64,000 bases of DNA from Limnohabitans sp. T6-20 (GTDB taxonomy: Bacteria; Pseudomonadota; Gammaproteobacteria; Burkholderiales; Burkholderiaceae_C): assembly GCF_003063505.1 (NCBI RefSeq), contig NZ_NERW01000003.1, forward strand, positions 124,001 through 188,000, given 5' to 3'. Shown here one piece after another: positions 1 to 10,952 of this stretch (within the stretch, counting starts at the first letter, position 1; each line of letters begins with the position of its first letter). A program made the position numbers and the translations under genes. The notes under the pieces were generated by a model. It did no database searches. It saw nothing but the letters and a program-made list of their open reading frames with translations, and was not told where the DNA came from.

Positions 1-3000
1 GTGTCTTGGCCATCGCCGCCATCCACCAGAAAGTTGGCTGAAGCGAAACCGGCCGAATAATCCAACAAGATCGAGTCATCACCCGCACCGCCAGTCAGTG
101 CGTCATCGGCACCCGCACCACGAGCATCCAGGGTGTCTGCATCACCACCGCCAGACAAATTGTCCACACCCGTACCTGCCACCAGCAAATCATTTCCGTC
201 GTTACCGATCAGTGTGTCGTTGCCATCACTACCGTACAAGGTGTCGCCAACACTCCCACCGACCAATGAATCTGCACCGCCCTCACCGTAAAAAGTCACA
301 GCAGAGGAAGATGCGGTCATGCTGTCTGCAACAACGCTGCCTTTGACCACTTCAATGCTGTCATAGCGACCACTGGTCATGTCAATGCTGATGCCTGAGG
401 CATTGGCTTCTATCGTGTCCGTGCCATCCCCACCGTACACCGAGTCCAGCGTCGTATCAATGTTGCGGAACACGTCGTTGCCACCAGCGCCACTCAAAGA
501 TTTCACGCGCGCACCGTCTTGTGCCAGACCGCCAATGATGGTGTCAGCACCTTCGCTGCCCACGATGGCCTGGATGTTCCAGAACGTGTCTCCGATGGCA
601 TGCCCGGTGTCGGAATTACCTTGGACATCAATCACCAAGCTTCCTGCCGTGATGTAGCTGGCGACGTTGAGGCCCGCAATACCCGCATCCCCTCCGTCGA
701 GCCGGTCTGCGCCATCGCCGCCAATCAGCGTGTCTGCCCCGGCCCCTCCGTTCAGGCTGTCATTGCCGGCCAAGGCATTGATGAGGTCCGCACCGTCACT
801 GCCCACAATGGCATCTGCCAACGCAGAGGCATTGACGCCTTCAATTTGGCGCAAGGTGATTTGATGCCCACCAATGCTGACCAGTTGATCCGCGCCCAAT
901 GCGCCAGGCAAGGTCATGTTAAGTCCGGCATTGAGTGAAGCCGTTAAGTTGCTGAAGTCGGCAATGTCAAAACCGTCGCCTCCGATCAAGGTGTCGTTGC
1001 CCGCCGTCGCGATCAATGTGTCTGCGCCAGCGCCACCATCGATCACGTTAGCCGTGCTGCTACCCGTCAGCGTGTCATTGCCGGTGGTGCCGGTCAGGTT
1101 GTCGATGTTGGTGAAGGCATAAGTTGCACCAGGCACGCTCGTCAATGAGACATTCAAGCCAGAGTTCCCTGTGTTGCCCAGGAAACTGACCGTGTTGATC
1201 TTCCCATCTGCAATGCCCACCGCATCGCTGCCACCATCGAACGCCAACACAGAACCACCCACCTTGGCCAAAAAGGTGTCCGAGCCCGCAGAACCGATCA
1301 CCTTTTCCACGCGGTCGATCACATCACCTTGGGCCAGATCGGTGTTCAACAAGTTGATTTGAACGCCGCCTGCATGGACCGCGTTCGCATAACTGATCAC
1401 GTCCTGCCCATCACCACCGTCCAACGAGTCCGCACCGCCACCACTGAACAAGGTGTCGTTGCCCAGACCACCCAACAAGGTGCTGCCGGTATTGGCGGCG
1501 TGCAAGGTGTCATTCGCATCACTGCCCTCCAAACCTTCGATGCCCTCGTAGGTATCACCCAGCGCCTCAGCCCCCAGATTGATCGAAGCGTCGGACAAAG
1601 AAGCCGTGACTTGCGTGGTGTATTTGACAAAGTCAAGGCCGTCACCGCCGATCAGCGTATCGGCACCCAGCCCCCCCAGCAGCGTGTCATGGCCCAAACC
1701 GCCTTCCAGGCGGTTGGCGACGGCGTCACCGATCAACACATCGGCACCCGCACCACCGACCAGATGGGTGAAGTTTTTGATCTTGTCCGTCTCTTGATTG
1801 GCCCCTGAACCGATGGACACAGTGATGAAACCGTTCGCATCCGCTGTCGATGACAGATCCACGGTGACACCGGTGCCTGCCGCTCGGTCTGCATAGCTGA
1901 GGGTGTTCTGACCCAAACCGCCATCCAGCGTGTCATGGCCCAAACGCCCCTGAACCGTGTCGTCACCTGCTCCACCCAGAATCAGGTTGGCACCAGCATC
2001 GCCGTAAAGCGTGTCCTTGCCTTGGGTGCCCAACAGATTTTCAATGCCGTCAAAAGCATCCCCAGACGCCCAACCTGCGCCTGTCACTGCGCCTGACAAG
2101 TCGGCGGTCACACCAATGTCTGTGGCCAACAAGTTGCTTTGCTTGCTGTAGTCCACCGTGTCAACGCCCGCACCACCGGAGAGGGTCACGGCATCCACCG
2201 ATGCGAAAAATACATCGTCACCCGCGCTGCCAATGATCGACTCCACACCGATCAAAGCATCACCTACACCGTCATTGAGTGGGTCTGTAGGACCACGATC
2301 CGTGAGCGTCAAGTCAACCGTCACCTTGGCGCTGCTGCTGGCATAACTGACGGTATCGATGCCTGAGCCACCACTCAGGATGTCTGCACCTGCACCGCCC
2401 ACCAGGGTATCTGCACCGTCGCCGCCTTGCAGGTTATCGTCTCCTGCGCCGCCCAGAATCGAGTCGTTGCCGACCATGCCCAGCAAAGTGTTGGCACTGT
2501 CGTTGCCCACCAGAATGTCGTTGGCGCTGCCGCCCGTCAGGTTTTCAATCGACCGAAAGTCCTGGCTGCTGCCATCGGCCACCGTGCCCAACTTGGTCAA
2601 CAAGTTCGCATTCACAGCGACGCTGACGCCCGAATACACCACGGTGTCTGTGCCGGTGCCGCCTTCGAGTGTGTCATGTCCTTTGCTGAAAATCAGCGTG
2701 TCGTCGCCGCCTTTGCCTTGCAGCCAGTTGTCCCTGTCGTTGCCTTGCAGGTCGTCGGCATACGCAGAACCGGTCAGGTTTTCGATGCTTTGGTACGTAT
2801 CGCCCGCCGCATCACCCAGCGTGCCGCCAGTGGCCAGGCTGGCTTTGACGGCGGTGGCTGCACCTTCATAAGAGACGGTGTCTGTGCCATCCACACCATT
2901 GAGGCTGTCGGCACCGCCCACATAGGCATTGGCCTCGTCCCCGGCTTTGGCCAGAAAGCTGTCGTCGTAGGCCGTGCCCAGGGCGTTTTCAATGCTGTCG

Positions 3001-4205
3001 TAAACGCCAATGTTCACATTGACCAAGCCCGAGGTGCGGTCGCTGAAGTCGACCCAATCGCTGCCTTCGCCGCCTTGCAGACTGTCTGTGCCCCCGCCCC
3101 CCGTGAGCGTGTCATCTCCCGCGCCACCGATCAAGGTGTCGTCGGCCAAACCGCCCTTCAAAACGTCATTGCCAGTGCCCCCATTCAAAGACAAGCCCGT
3201 GGTGTAAGCACTGCCATCGAGCGTGTCGTTGCCAGCCGTGCCCAACACGGCTTCCATGCTGGCAAATTGACTGCTCGTCAGTTCAAGGCGAATGCTGCTT
3301 TGCGCATTGGGCTGTGCAGACAAGTCAATCGTGTCCCGGCCCTCGCCGCCGACCAAGCTGTCATGGGTCAAGTCCAGCCCTTTGAACACGTCATCGCCCG
3401 CGCCACCGCGCAGACTACGGATCGTGCTGTGACCACCGACCACGGTGTCGTCTTTGGCAGAGCCTTCAAGGATTTCAAGACTGGTGTACACATCGCCTTG
3501 TGCGTAGTCCGTGCTGTTGCTGGTGTTTTGCAAGTCAATCAACAAGCCGGTCCGGGTTGCCGTTCCTTGATAGTCGGCATAACTGAGCACATCGGTGCCG
3601 TCGCCACCCACCAGGCTGTCGCCTCCAGCGCCACCCAGCAAGGTGTCATCGCCTGTGCCGCCCTGCAAGGTGTCGACGCCCGCACCGCCAACCAACACGT
3701 CGTGACCAGCGCGTCCGTCAAGAACGGCCCCTGCGTTGGCAGCCGTCAACTGATCGTTGAACTCGCTGCCCATCAGGCCTTCGATGCTGACAAAGCCCAC
3801 GCCCCCGTTGCTGGCAGGCGCTGCAGCCAAGGACACGATCACCCCGGCGGTCGAAGCCTCATAACTGACGAAGTCCGTGCCCTCACCGCCATCGAGCGTG
3901 TCGGCACCACCGCCCCCCACCAGGGTGTCGTTACCGGCCAGGCCCTTGAGGACGTTGGCATGGGTGTCGCCTATCAATCGGTCTGCGTACGCAGAACCCG
4001 TCAGGTTTTCAATGCTCACATATTGGTCGCCTGCGGCCTCTTGCCCTGCGTTGGCAGAAGGGTCCAGCAGCGATGCCGTCACACCTGAAGTGGCTTTTTT
4101 GTAGCTGGCCGTGTCTTTGCCGCTGCCGCCGTCCAGCGTGTCGGCACCCAGGCCCCCTTCGAGCACGTCATCGCCGTGCCAGGCCACCATATTGTCTGCA
4201 GCGGC
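1..4205 (-). repeat. Tandem RTX module array inside the giant gene
   Basis: About 16-17 degenerate repeats of roughly 235-290 bp encode RTX modules. The recurring minus-strand pattern ends each module with a segment of the type [13 protein letters not shown] followed by [29 protein letters not shown]. Copies are divergent at DNA level, so recent expansion is not obvious. The reverse-strand GC bias of this array produces many meaningless open frames on the plus strand. Confidence 0.8.
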
Positions 4206-5477
4206 TGTGCCCTGAATGTCGTAGCTGTAGCCGTTGGAAGCCAACACAAAAATCGGATCGCCCGTGCTGTTCAGGCTGCGGGTCTGCTCGTTGTACTCGC
4301 TGTACAAGAACGTCAAGGTCTTGCCGCCCCTGTCCAACTCGGCTGTGCCGTTGTAGTACTTGGCAGCGATTTGAAAATAAGTCTGGTTTTGCTCGGGTGC
4401 AGCAGCGACATCCCAGCTGAGCTTCAACACGGCCGTGGCAGCTGCGGGTGTGAGGTTGTCGATGGTGATGGTGGCGCCAGCGGTCACCGCTTGGCCATTG
4501 ATCTTCAGCCCGACGGGTATGCCTTGGGCATCGGCCGCAATGGTCAAGACCAACTTCGTGGCCGACGACAGCTGTGCCAGCTTGAGCAAACCATAAGCGG
4601 TGGTGTCTGTGGCTTGCCCCCAGTCTGCATGGACGGCCGTGCTGCTGGCGCCCGCCACCATCTTGACCGGCAAAGGGGTGTCTGCACGGACATTGGTGAA
4701 AATCAACTTGTCAAACGATTGCCCTGGTGCAGCAAAATCGACGTTGGTGATCTTGAATTGGTCGTATGGCACCCAAGAGGCTGACACAGCGGTTTCCACC
4801 TGACCCGTGTTGGTGCTCGTGTTGTCTTGTTTCTTGACATCACTAGGCGCAGCAGCAGGTTGCAGCACCACAGGCTCGGCCACGCTGTCTGAAATGCGCA
4901 AGGGTTTGACGGGTTGGCTGTCTTCGCGCACCGGGTTGTCCGACAGTCTGGCGTTTTGCAAGGACTGGATGAGTTGCGAGATTTCTTCTTGCACGGGGCC
5001 GGTCTGGGCATCGTCTTCGCCCTTGCCCAGGTTCAGACCCTGCCCGCCGGGGGCTTCTGATTTGCCCAGCTTCACCTCGGTGGAGCTGAGTCGAAAACTC
5101 GCAGCATCCGAAGGCTTCATCACACCGACTTTTTGGAGCAAGTCGGACAACAGCAAGCTGCCACCACCGCCAAAAACCACTTTTTGCGTCGCATTGGTGG
5201 TTGCCAGAAAAGCGCCCTCGCGCAACAAGATGCCCTCGCCATTGCCCAACACAATGAGCATGTCCAGGTCCAGCACCTGAACGGATTTCACATCGGTTTG
5301 CGAAACGGGCAATGTAAAAACCGCACTGCCGTTTTGCGTCTGGCTGTCCACCACTTTCACCGATCGCAACCCTTCCGTCGCTTTAGCGGACGGTTGAGCT
5401 GAGGCATCAGCAGGCAAAGCCGTGATGTTGGCCTGCGCCAACAAAACGGGTGAAGTGGAGGTAACGGATGTAGCCAT
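1..5477 (-). CDS. Giant RTX-repeat secreted protein/adhesin, N-terminal part (C-terminus beyond left edge)
   Basis: The frame stays open from the ATG at 5477 down to base 1, giving at least 1825 residues with the C-terminus outside the window. Residues 1 to about 420 form a non-repeat N-terminal region (it begins [11 protein letters not shown]) that resembles the prefix domains of large BapA-type adhesins. From about residue 425 onward there are some 16-17 modules of roughly 75-95 residues, each with an Ile-Glu-Asn-Leu-like strand, a GD/ND segment and Gly/Asp nonapeptides such as [11 protein letters not shown] and DGGDGQDT. These are RTX-type calcium-binding repeats typical of type I secretion substrates. 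It is the last gene of the secretion locus, 49 nt after the MotA-like gene, so it is presumably the exported substrate. The uncleavable C-terminal secretion signal is not visible. Adhesin versus RTX enzyme cannot be decided from this part. Confidence 0.88.
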   Translation of the reverse strand, partial: MATSVTSTSPVLLAQANITALPADASAQPSAKATEGLRSVKVVDSQTQNGSAVFTLPVSQTDVKSVQVLDLDMLIVLGNGEGILLREGAFLATTNATQKVVFGGGGSLLLSDLLQKVGVMKPSDAASFRLSSTEVKLGKSEAPGGQGLNLGKGEDDAQTGPVQEEISQLIQSLQNARLSDNPVREDSQPVKPLRISDSVAEPVVLQPAAAPSDVKKQDNTSTNTGQVETAVSASWVPYDQFKITNVDFAAPGQSFDKLIFTNVRADTPLPVKMVAGASSTAVHADWGQATDTTAYGLLKLAQLSSATKLVLTIAADAQGIPVGLKINGQAVTAGATITIDNLTPAAATAVLKLSWDVAAAPEQNQTYFQIAAKYYNGTAELDRGGKTLTFLYSEYNEQTRSLNSTGDPIFVLASNGYSYDIQGTAAADNMVAWHGDDVLEGGLGADTLDGGSGKDTASYKKATSGVTASLLDPSANAGQEAAGDQYVSIENLTGSAYADRLIGDTHANVLKGLAGNDTLVGGGGADTLDGGEGTDFVSYEASTAGVIVSLAAAPASNGGVGFVSIEGLMGSEFNDQLTAANAGAVLDGRAGHDVLVGGAGVDTLQGGTGDDTLLGGAGGDSLVGGDGTDVLSYADYQGTATRTGLLIDLQNTSNSTDYAQGDVYTSLEILEGSAKDDTVVGGHSTIRSLRGGAGDDVFKGLDLTHDSLVGGEGRDTIDLSAQPNAQSSIRLELTSSQFASMEAVLGTAGNDTLDGSAYTTGLSLNGGTGNDVLKGGLADDTLIGGAGDDTLTGGGGTDSLQGGEGSDWVDFSDRTSGLVNVNIGVYDSIENALGTAYDDSFLAKAGDEANAYVGGADSLNGVDGTDTVSYEGAATAVKASLATGGTLGDAAGDTYQSIENLTGSAYADDLQGNDRDNWLQGKGGDDTLIFSKGHDTLEGGTGTDTVVYSGVSVAVNANLLTKLGTVADGSSQDFRSIENLTGGSANDILVGNDSANTLLGMVGNDSILGGAGDDNLQGGDGADTLVGGAGADILSGGSGIDTVSYASSSAKVTVDLTLTDRGPTDPLNDGVGDALIGVESIIGSAGDDVFFASVDAVTLSGGAGVDTVDYSKQSNLLATDIGVTADLSGAVTGAGWASGDAFDGIENLLGTQGKDTLYGDAGANLILGGAGDDTVQGRLGHDTLDGGLGQNTLSYADRAAGTGVTVDLSSTADANGFITVSIGSGANQETDKIKNFTHLVGGAGADVLIGDAVANRLEGGLGHDTLLGGLGADTLIGGDGLDFVKYTTQVTASLSDASINLGAEALGDTYEGIEGLEGSDANDTLHAANTGSTLLGGLGNDTLFSGGGADSLDGGDGQDVISYANAVHAGGVQINLLNTDLAQGDVIDRVEKVIGSAGSDTFLAKVGGSVLAFDGGSDAVGIADGKINTVSFLGNTGNSGLNVSLTSVPGATYAFTNIDNLTGTTGNDTLTGSSTANVIDGGAGADTLIATAGNDTLIGGDGFDIADFSNLTASLNAGLNMTLPGALGADQLVSIGGHQITLRQIEGVNASALADAIVGSDGADLINALAGNDSLNGGAGADTLIGGDGADRLDGGDAGIAGLNVASYITAGSLVIDVQGNSDTGHAIGDTFWNIQAIVGSEGADTIIGGLAQDGARVKSLSGAGGNDVFRNIDTTLDSVYGGDGTDTIEANASGISIDMTSGRYDSIEVVKGSVVADSMTASSSAVTFYGEGGADSLVGGSVGDTLYGSDGNDTLIGNDGNDLLVAGTGVDNLSGGGDADTLDARGAGADDALTGGAGDDSILLDYSAGFASANFLVDGGDGQD

Positions 5478-5526
5478 GTTGTTCTATTCCCTGGGTCAGA
5501 CTGAACGCTGTGTTGACGGGCTCGGT

Positions 5527-7023
5527 TTAACGCTTGCCGTCAGCTTCCGTCCCGCGCAGCTGCTCTGTCAGCATGATGAGGTGCCGCTCGTGCTGGGCAC
5601 CTTGTTCGTGGTGCAAAGATTCAATGCGCTCAATCAGACGGGTCAGGATTTCACCTTCGTCCCGCACTGCGTTGGCCAGTTGGGTGTTCTGCGTGCCTTC
5701 GTTGTCGCGCATGCGAACCAAATGTTCCTGGTGTTCTCGGATCACGCGATCAAGCCCCCCAAAGCTGCCACCCAAAGTCTGGATGGCCTGCTGGACACCT
5801 CGCTGTTGGTCGGCCATGGCCGAGCGCAACTGCAACACTTCAAGCGCCGTTTGGTCCTGCCGTTGCAAAACTTCCGCTTGCTGGGCCAAGCTTTTGCTGA
5901 ACTGCGTGTAGCTGGCCTCCATGATTTGCAGGGCCGATTCCATGCGGTTTTGCTGAGTGACCAAAGCCGACACCACGGTGTTCTCTCGGTACGCAGCAGG
6001 TGTGACTTCCTTGGCGATCTCGCGCACAGCCATCACGACCTGCTGCAAGCTGTCCAAACTGGCCTGTTGGCGTTCTTGGCTTTGCTGCAAGCTGTCGTTG
6101 ACCCGACTCCACAGCTCGACTTCGTTGCGCTCAATCTTGACGGACAGCTGCCCGATGGAGCTGATGAGGTCGCGCACACGGCGTTCGGATTGGTCCAGCG
6201 AGACCACCAAGGCTTTCAGGATGGGTGACTGTTCGGCCACCGCATTCAGGCTGGAAGCGATTTGGTCGTTTTGGCTGCCGGTCTCGCCATGGGCCGAGAA
6301 ATCGGTCAGGTAAACCAAGCGCGAGTGCATGGCCCCCACCAACTCACTGGCGCAACGCTTGACACCCACCATGAGCACGCTCATGACCAAGGAGCCCAAC
6401 ACACCAAACAAGGAAGCGCTGAACGCAACACCCATGGACTTCATGGGTGAACTCAACCGGTCAACCAAGGTGCGAACCGCTGCGGAGGCGTTACCCGATT
6501 CGACCATCGTGAACGCAGAAATCAATTTGCCGATTTCTTCGAGCGCCCCCAACAAACCGATGAAAGTGCCCAACAGGCCCAAACCCACCATGGCGCCAGA
6601 CAAGAACTGGGGCAAATACAGGCGCATGTTTTGACGCGCCTCGAAACGGTGAACCTCGGCCTCCAGCGCCGCATGCTGCACATCGCTGATGGGTGCGTGC
6701 TGGGTTTCGGCCAGCAACTCCAGCACGTTACTGACATCAAAACGTTCGCCAGTGACCATCTCACGCAAGATGTCAGGGCTGGCGCCTTCGCGCGCAGCCA
6801 CGAAGAACTTTTGCACAAAATTGCCTTCACGGTTCATGCGGTGCACGGCGTGCATCATCATGGCGCCGCCACCGGCCATCAGGACGAAGATCAGGTAGTT
6901 GATCTGGGGATGTGGGTTGCCTCGCATCGTGCCAGCGACCACGTCGTAAAACGCAGCAAAGCCGAGCAAGACAAAAAGAATCGGAATACCGACAAAAAAG
7001 TAATAGGGCTTCAGGCGTTTCAT
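5527..7023 (-). CDS. MotA/TolQ/ExbB-like proton-channel protein with long coiled coil (SiiB-like)
   Basis: A 498-residue inner-membrane protein. The start at 7023 has a GAGAGG ribosome-binding site; the frame continues upstream to 7080 without a better signal. Hydrophobic segments lie near residues 6-28, 41-57, about 145-172 and about 205-230. The third contains LPQFLSGAMVGLGLLGTFIGLL and the fourth MGVAFSASLFGVLGSLV, matching the two conserved helices of the MotA/TolQ/ExbB family. The remaining ~260 residues are charged and Gln-rich with heptad character, so probably a cytoplasmic coiled coil. Its position between a HlyD adaptor and the RTX gene, with a MotB-like gene two genes upstream, suggests it energises or gates type I secretion as SiiB is proposed to do in Salmonella. 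Family assignment is good; the role is inferred. Confidence 0.75.
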   Translation of the reverse strand: MKRLKPYYFFVGIPILFVLLGFAAFYDVVAGTMRGNPHPQINYLIFVLMAGGGAMMMHAVHRMNREGNFVQKFFVAAREGASPDILREMVTGERFDVSNVLELLAETQHAPISDVQHAALEAEVHRFEARQNMRLYLPQFLSGAMVGLGLLGTFIGLLGALEEIGKLISAFTMVESGNASAAVRTLVDRLSSPMKSMGVAFSASLFGVLGSLVMSVLMVGVKRCASELVGAMHSRLVYLTDFSAHGETGSQNDQIASSLNAVAEQSPILKALVVSLDQSERRVRDLISSIGQLSVKIERNEVELWSRVNDSLQQSQERQQASLDSLQQVVMAVREIAKEVTPAAYRENTVVSALVTQQNRMESALQIMEASYTQFSKSLAQQAEVLQRQDQTALEVLQLRSAMADQQRGVQQAIQTLGGSFGGLDRVIREHQEHLVRMRDNEGTQNTQLANAVRDEGEILTRLIERIESLHHEQGAQHERHLIMLTEQLRGTEADGKR

Positions 7024-7096
7024 GCGGACCTCTCTTGCTTGCAGTTCACAAAATCGTTCAAAAAAACAGACACAACACACGGCGTCATCGGGGGAT

Positions 7097-8413
7097 TCAT
7101 GAGGGCTCCCTCAAGGCTTGTTGGGCAAACCGGGTCAGGGGCGACAACACGTAGCTCAAGACGCTGCGCTGCCCCGCCACGATGTCGGCGTGGGCCGTCA
7201 TGCCCGGCAAAATGATCTGGTCGGCCAAAGCGCCACGGGCCTGGCCAGTCTGGATCACCACGCGGTAGTAGCGCTGGCCTTTTTCGTCGGCGAGGGTGTC
7301 GGCGCTGACCTCTTGCACCTGCCCCTCCAGCGCGCCAAAGATGGCGTAGTCATAAGCACCAATCAAGACACGCGTGGGCAAACCGGGGCGCAATTTGGCT
7401 CGGTCGTCGGGGCGCACACGGGCCTCGACCGCCAAGGGGCCTTCGCTGGGGGTGATTTCGAGTACCACCTCGCCAGGGCGCACCACGCCACCCAAGGTGT
7501 TGAAGTTCAACTTGTTGACAAAGCCCGTCAAGGGTGCGCGCACCTCGTTGCGGGCCAATCGATCGCTGTCGTTGGTGATGTTCAACTCAAAGCGGTTGAT
7601 TTCGGCACTGATTTGCGCCAGTTCTGCACGGGCTTCGGCCCTGAAGCGGGAAGTCGACTCGTTCAGGCGCGAGGCATGTTCGGCGATCGCCGCCTGCAAA
7701 CGTGGAATGGAACTGCTGACATCGCCCTGCGTGGTGGTCAGCCGCTGCAAGCGGCCTTGCGCATCCAGCCACTCCAGCTGGGATGCGGCCCCTTTACGGT
7801 ACAGGCCTTCCATCACACCCAACTGTTTGCGCGCAACATCGACTTCGGTGGCCAAGTTCTTGACCCGGTTCTGGGCTTCTGCCAGCTCGGACTGGCGCTG
7901 GTTGATTTGCTGGCGCAAGGCACTTTGTTCGGCCCGGATTTTTTCACCGCGCTCACGGAAAGCGGCGCGCTCCAGGTCTTTTTGCGGCTCCGGGATGTCG
8001 GCCGAAAAAGCGGGGGCTGCGGCACCTTCGGCCTCGGCTTTCAGGCGTGCCTGTTGAGCCTTCAGCACATCAACCCGATTGCGGCCCTGCTGAACATCGG
8101 TGTTGGCTTGTGAACTCGACAAGCTCAACAACACATCGCCCGCCTTGACGCTTTGGCCTTCGCGCACCCGGATGTCGCGCACGATGCCCCCTTCCAGGTG
8201 CTGCACCAATTGCGCACGCGTGGAAGGAATGATGCGCCCTTCGGCCCGCACCACCTTGTCCACAGGTGCCAACGCAGCCCATACCACGATCACCACGACC
8301 AAGGCCAATATCACCTTCAGGAAACGCTGGTCCCGACGTTCGGACAAGGACTGACGCCATGTCGCCTCATCAGGCGGCTTGCGCAGCATTTGCCAAAGTT
8401 GTTTCAGTTGCAT
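7097..8413 (-). CDS. HlyD-family type I secretion periplasmic adaptor (second copy)
   Basis: A 438-residue membrane fusion protein. There is one transmembrane helix near residues 35-53 (ILALVVVIVVWAALAPVD), then a lipoyl/barrel half ending near EGGIVRDIRVREGQSVKAGD, a long alpha-hairpin, the second half with the APLTGFVNKLNFNTLGGVVRPGE region, and a C-terminal beta-barrel domain. It bridges the inner-membrane ABC exporter to a TolC-like channel. The start at 8413 (MQLKQLW) is chosen because GAAGG lies 7 nt upstream and it begins 10 nt after the MotB-like gene. It is the second HlyD protein of the operon; the other is at 10953-12239. Confidence 0.9.
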   Translation of the reverse strand: MQLKQLWQMLRKPPDEATWRQSLSERRDQRFLKVILALVVVIVVWAALAPVDKVVRAEGRIIPSTRAQLVQHLEGGIVRDIRVREGQSVKAGDVLLSLSSSQANTDVQQGRNRVDVLKAQQARLKAEAEGAAAPAFSADIPEPQKDLERAAFRERGEKIRAEQSALRQQINQRQSELAEAQNRVKNLATEVDVARKQLGVMEGLYRKGAASQLEWLDAQGRLQRLTTTQGDVSSSIPRLQAAIAEHASRLNESTSRFRAEARAELAQISAEINRFELNITNDSDRLARNEVRAPLTGFVNKLNFNTLGGVVRPGEVVLEITPSEGPLAVEARVRPDDRAKLRPGLPTRVLIGAYDYAIFGALEGQVQEVSADTLADEKGQRYYRVVIQTGQARGALADQIILPGMTAHADIVAGQRSVLSYVLSPLTRFAQQALREPS

Positions 8414-8423
8414 GCCCAGGCCT

Positions 8424-9143
8424 TCAAGGTGCGGGATTGACCGTGACACGGGCACTGTCGGCGGCAGCCTGCGCGCTCTCGACCACGCGCATGTTGATCA
8501 ACTCGCCGGGCACACCGTTTTGAATCAGGACATTGCGCACCGCCACCGCTCTGTAATAGCCCAGACGGGCTGACTCGCTGAAGCCCTTGGGCGAGATGAC
8601 TGTGATCTGCCAGCGGGTGGTCTTGGGAGGGCCATAGGCCTCCAGGCGCGTCATCACATCTTTGGCTTCTTCGGGCGACAAGGTCACCACCTTGGGGTCA
8701 AAGTTGACGATCAAACCTGCGCCGACCGTGCTCATGCTGGACTGCCCCTTTTCGTCCTTCATCACTTCCTGACGCGCATTCACCACATCCATTTTGGGGG
8801 TGGTGTTGGCCACATTGCTGCGGTTGGGCGAGCCACTGGAGCTGGAAGATGCCGACTGCTGCAGCGCCTGCAACTCTTGCTTGAGCTTGGCGTTTTCTTT
8901 CTGCAAGGCCTTCATGTCCTCGGTGGCGGCTTTGGATGTTTTTTCACTGCTGGATTGCGAAACCACAGGCGCATCGCCCGGCTGAGGCTTGCCCTTGGTG
9001 GTTTCTTCCAGCACAAAGCTCAAAATCACGATGCACATCACCGCGATCACAAACAGCAAATTGATCGCCAGGTTGGAGATGGCGTCCACATACCCCGGCC
9101 AGAAGATGTCGGAAGCGTCGTTGGATTCAGAGGAGCCAGCCAT
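8424..9143 (-). CDS. MotB/OmpA-like inner-membrane protein (SiiA-like)
   Basis: A 239-residue protein with one N-terminal transmembrane helix, residues ~22-44, preceded by GYVDAISNL. Asp20 sits where MotB has its proton-carrying Asp in the YAD motif. A coiled-coil/low-complexity stretch (KENAKLKQELQALQQSASSSSSG) follows, then a periplasmic domain of about 110 residues that resembles a degenerate OmpA/MotB C-terminal domain (VNFDPKVVTLSPEEAKDVMTRLEAYG...). AAGG precedes the ATG. The architecture matches SiiA of Salmonella SPI-4 and pairs with the MotA-like protein at 5527-7023. Whether it binds peptidoglycan or conducts protons is not shown by sequence alone. Confidence 0.7.
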   Translation of the reverse strand: MAGSSESNDASDIFWPGYVDAISNLAINLLFVIAVMCIVILSFVLEETTKGKPQPGDAPVVSQSSSEKTSKAATEDMKALQKENAKLKQELQALQQSASSSSSGSPNRSNVANTTPKMDVVNARQEVMKDEKGQSSMSTVGAGLIVNFDPKVVTLSPEEAKDVMTRLEAYGPPKTTRWQITVISPKGFSESARLGYYRAVAVRNVLIQNGVPGELINMRVVESAQAAADSARVTVNPAP

Positions 9144-9155
9144 GGGTGAGCCTTT

Positions 9156-10949
9156 TTATTTTTTGAAAATCGGGTCAGACGAAGGAACGTCCTGCACCAG
9201 CACCCGTGCCTGTTCGCGGATGCTGGCCAGTTGCCCCATGTGACGCAGCAACTGCGCTTGCGCCAGCATTTGCTGACCAAGGGACTGGGTCAGTTTGTTG
9301 CGGGCCTGATAAAGCCGATCGCTCGCATCCAGGGCTTCCAGCATGGAGCCGATGCGTCCGGCCTTGAGCTGTTCGCGCACCGCCTCGGTCACGCGCAATG
9401 CAGACTCCTGCTCTTGCTGGCCCAAATTGATGCGCAAGGTGGTGGCCTGCAACAAGGCAAAGTCGGTGTCCACAGATTGCGTGATGCGCTGCTCGTTTTG
9501 TGCCAGCTTGTTTTGCAGTTCGTTCAAGTCGGCAGCGGCTTCCTTGCCCGCAAAATACTCCTTGCCGCCTACAGAAAACGCCCAGTTGAAAACCACCAAG
9601 GCCCGCTTGTCCTGGCGCTTGCCCAGCACACCGCCGTTGTTGGTGGACCGGTCATCCTCCAGGCTTGCCACCACGGTGGGCAAAGCCCTGCCGTATTGGG
9701 CACGCATTTGAGACTGCTGGGCTTCGACTTCGGCGCGCAGTGCACCGATTTCGGCGTTTTCACGCAGGGCCACCTCGCGCATTTCGGCTTGCGTGCGCGG
9801 CAAAGGGGGCAGCTGGTTGAGAAAAGGCAGGCTCAGCGTTTTGGGCGTGAAACCCAAGAGACGCTCGGCTTCGAGCAAGGCCGACTTGTAACCAGCTTGC
9901 TGTTCCAGGCGACTTTGGCGTGCGGCCAACACGCGTGAGCGGGCACGCTCCAGATCGGCCTGGCTGCTGGCGCCCGACTGGGTTCGCTGGTCCTGGTATT
10001 TCAAGATACCGGACAGGTTGTCCAGCAACTCGTCTGAAAACGCCACGGTGACACGGGCGGTGACCAGATTGACAACCGCCTGCACCAAGCTCATGGACAC
10101 CTCGGCCTCGCTGGCCTGGCTGCGCAGCAAAGCGGCATTCAAGGTGCCCTGACTGGCGCGAAAACTTTCGATCGCCGGGTAGTTGAACAAGGGCTGCGTC
10201 AAGCGAAAGGAGGTGTTGCGGTAATCGTGCTTGCTGTTCGTCAGCGACGCACTGTCTGTCGTTTCCTTGCCGTCCGCATACCGACTGGAAAACGTGGGCA
10301 ACAGGTCTGCCCGAGTCTTGGACAGTCTTTGGCGAGCGCTTTCGTGTCGGGCCTTGATCGCCTTGAGCTCTGGGCTGAAATCCAGTCCCACGCCCACCAG
10401 ATCGGGCAAAGCGAACGTGGTTTGCTGAAGTTCGGCCTCGCCCTTGCGAGGGGCAGACACGCCCAAACCACCTTCGGGCTCGGGCAGGTCAATTTGGGCT
10501 TGTCCCATCAGCTGCGCAAAAGTCACGCTTTGGCGCGAAAAGTCGGGCGTCGACAAATTGGACTTGGGCTGCGCCTGCACAGGGCGGCGAATGAGCGTTG
10601 GAGCCTCCAGCGGGCCCAATTCGGGCAGGCTCAAATGGGCAGCGCGCAAAGCAGGCTTGGCGGCACCCTGGCGCTGATCTGCAGGGCGAGGCAACAAGGG
10701 CTTGAGCGCCACGGGCAATTCATGGCCAAGGCTGGTGGCCCTGTCGGATGGCTTGGTCTGGTCTGCCGTGACCTGATCCACCAACGCGCGCGTGGCGGCT
10801 CTCTGGCGCTCAATTTCAGCCGCTGTATTCGCGCCCTGATTTTGGCCCTGAGCCAAGACGGGAGACAGGTACGCAAGCCACATTGCAAGCACCAGGCGAG
10901 TCGCATACAAGGTCATGGATTGGGGTGCAGGGTAAGGGTTGTTTTTCAT
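9156..10949 (-). CDS. TolC-family outer membrane channel with N-terminal extension (second copy)
   Basis: A 597-residue TolC/OEP-type protein. The ATG at 10949 follows the upstream HlyD stop by 3 nt; ATG 10916 is an alternative start just before the hydrophobic signal-like segment. After the signal there is a ~165-residue Gln/Pro/Ala-rich region with no recognised domain, then the two OEP repeats beginning near residue 180 (LPDLVGVGLDFSPELKAIKA). OEP features include a LTQPLFNYPAI segment and C-terminal LKAGRIGSMLEALDASDRLYQAR. It forms the outer membrane exit duct. Usual length is ~450 residues, so the extension is unusual. Confidence 0.85.
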   Translation of the reverse strand: MKNNPYPAPQSMTLYATRLVLAMWLAYLSPVLAQGQNQGANTAAEIERQRAATRALVDQVTADQTKPSDRATSLGHELPVALKPLLPRPADQRQGAAKPALRAAHLSLPELGPLEAPTLIRRPVQAQPKSNLSTPDFSRQSVTFAQLMGQAQIDLPEPEGGLGVSAPRKGEAELQQTTFALPDLVGVGLDFSPELKAIKARHESARQRLSKTRADLLPTFSSRYADGKETTDSASLTNSKHDYRNTSFRLTQPLFNYPAIESFRASQGTLNAALLRSQASEAEVSMSLVQAVVNLVTARVTVAFSDELLDNLSGILKYQDQRTQSGASSQADLERARSRVLAARQSRLEQQAGYKSALLEAERLLGFTPKTLSLPFLNQLPPLPRTQAEMREVALRENAEIGALRAEVEAQQSQMRAQYGRALPTVVASLEDDRSTNNGGVLGKRQDKRALVVFNWAFSVGGKEYFAGKEAAADLNELQNKLAQNEQRITQSVDTDFALLQATTLRINLGQQEQESALRVTEAVREQLKAGRIGSMLEALDASDRLYQARNKLTQSLGQQMLAQAQLLRHMGQLASIREQARVLVQDVPSSDPIFKK

Positions 10950-10952
10950 GAA

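Noticed and set aside
98..4420. Many long plus-strand open frames over the RTX array, up to ~550 codons
   Set aside because: They are antisense shadows of a GC-biased repeat gene; their translations are low-complexity and the minus-strand frame encodes clear RTX motifs.
4840..4870. LapG cleavage site in the giant protein
   Set aside because: PAAAP only loosely resembles the known double-Ala context and no lapD/lapG is present, so it is mentioned but not called.
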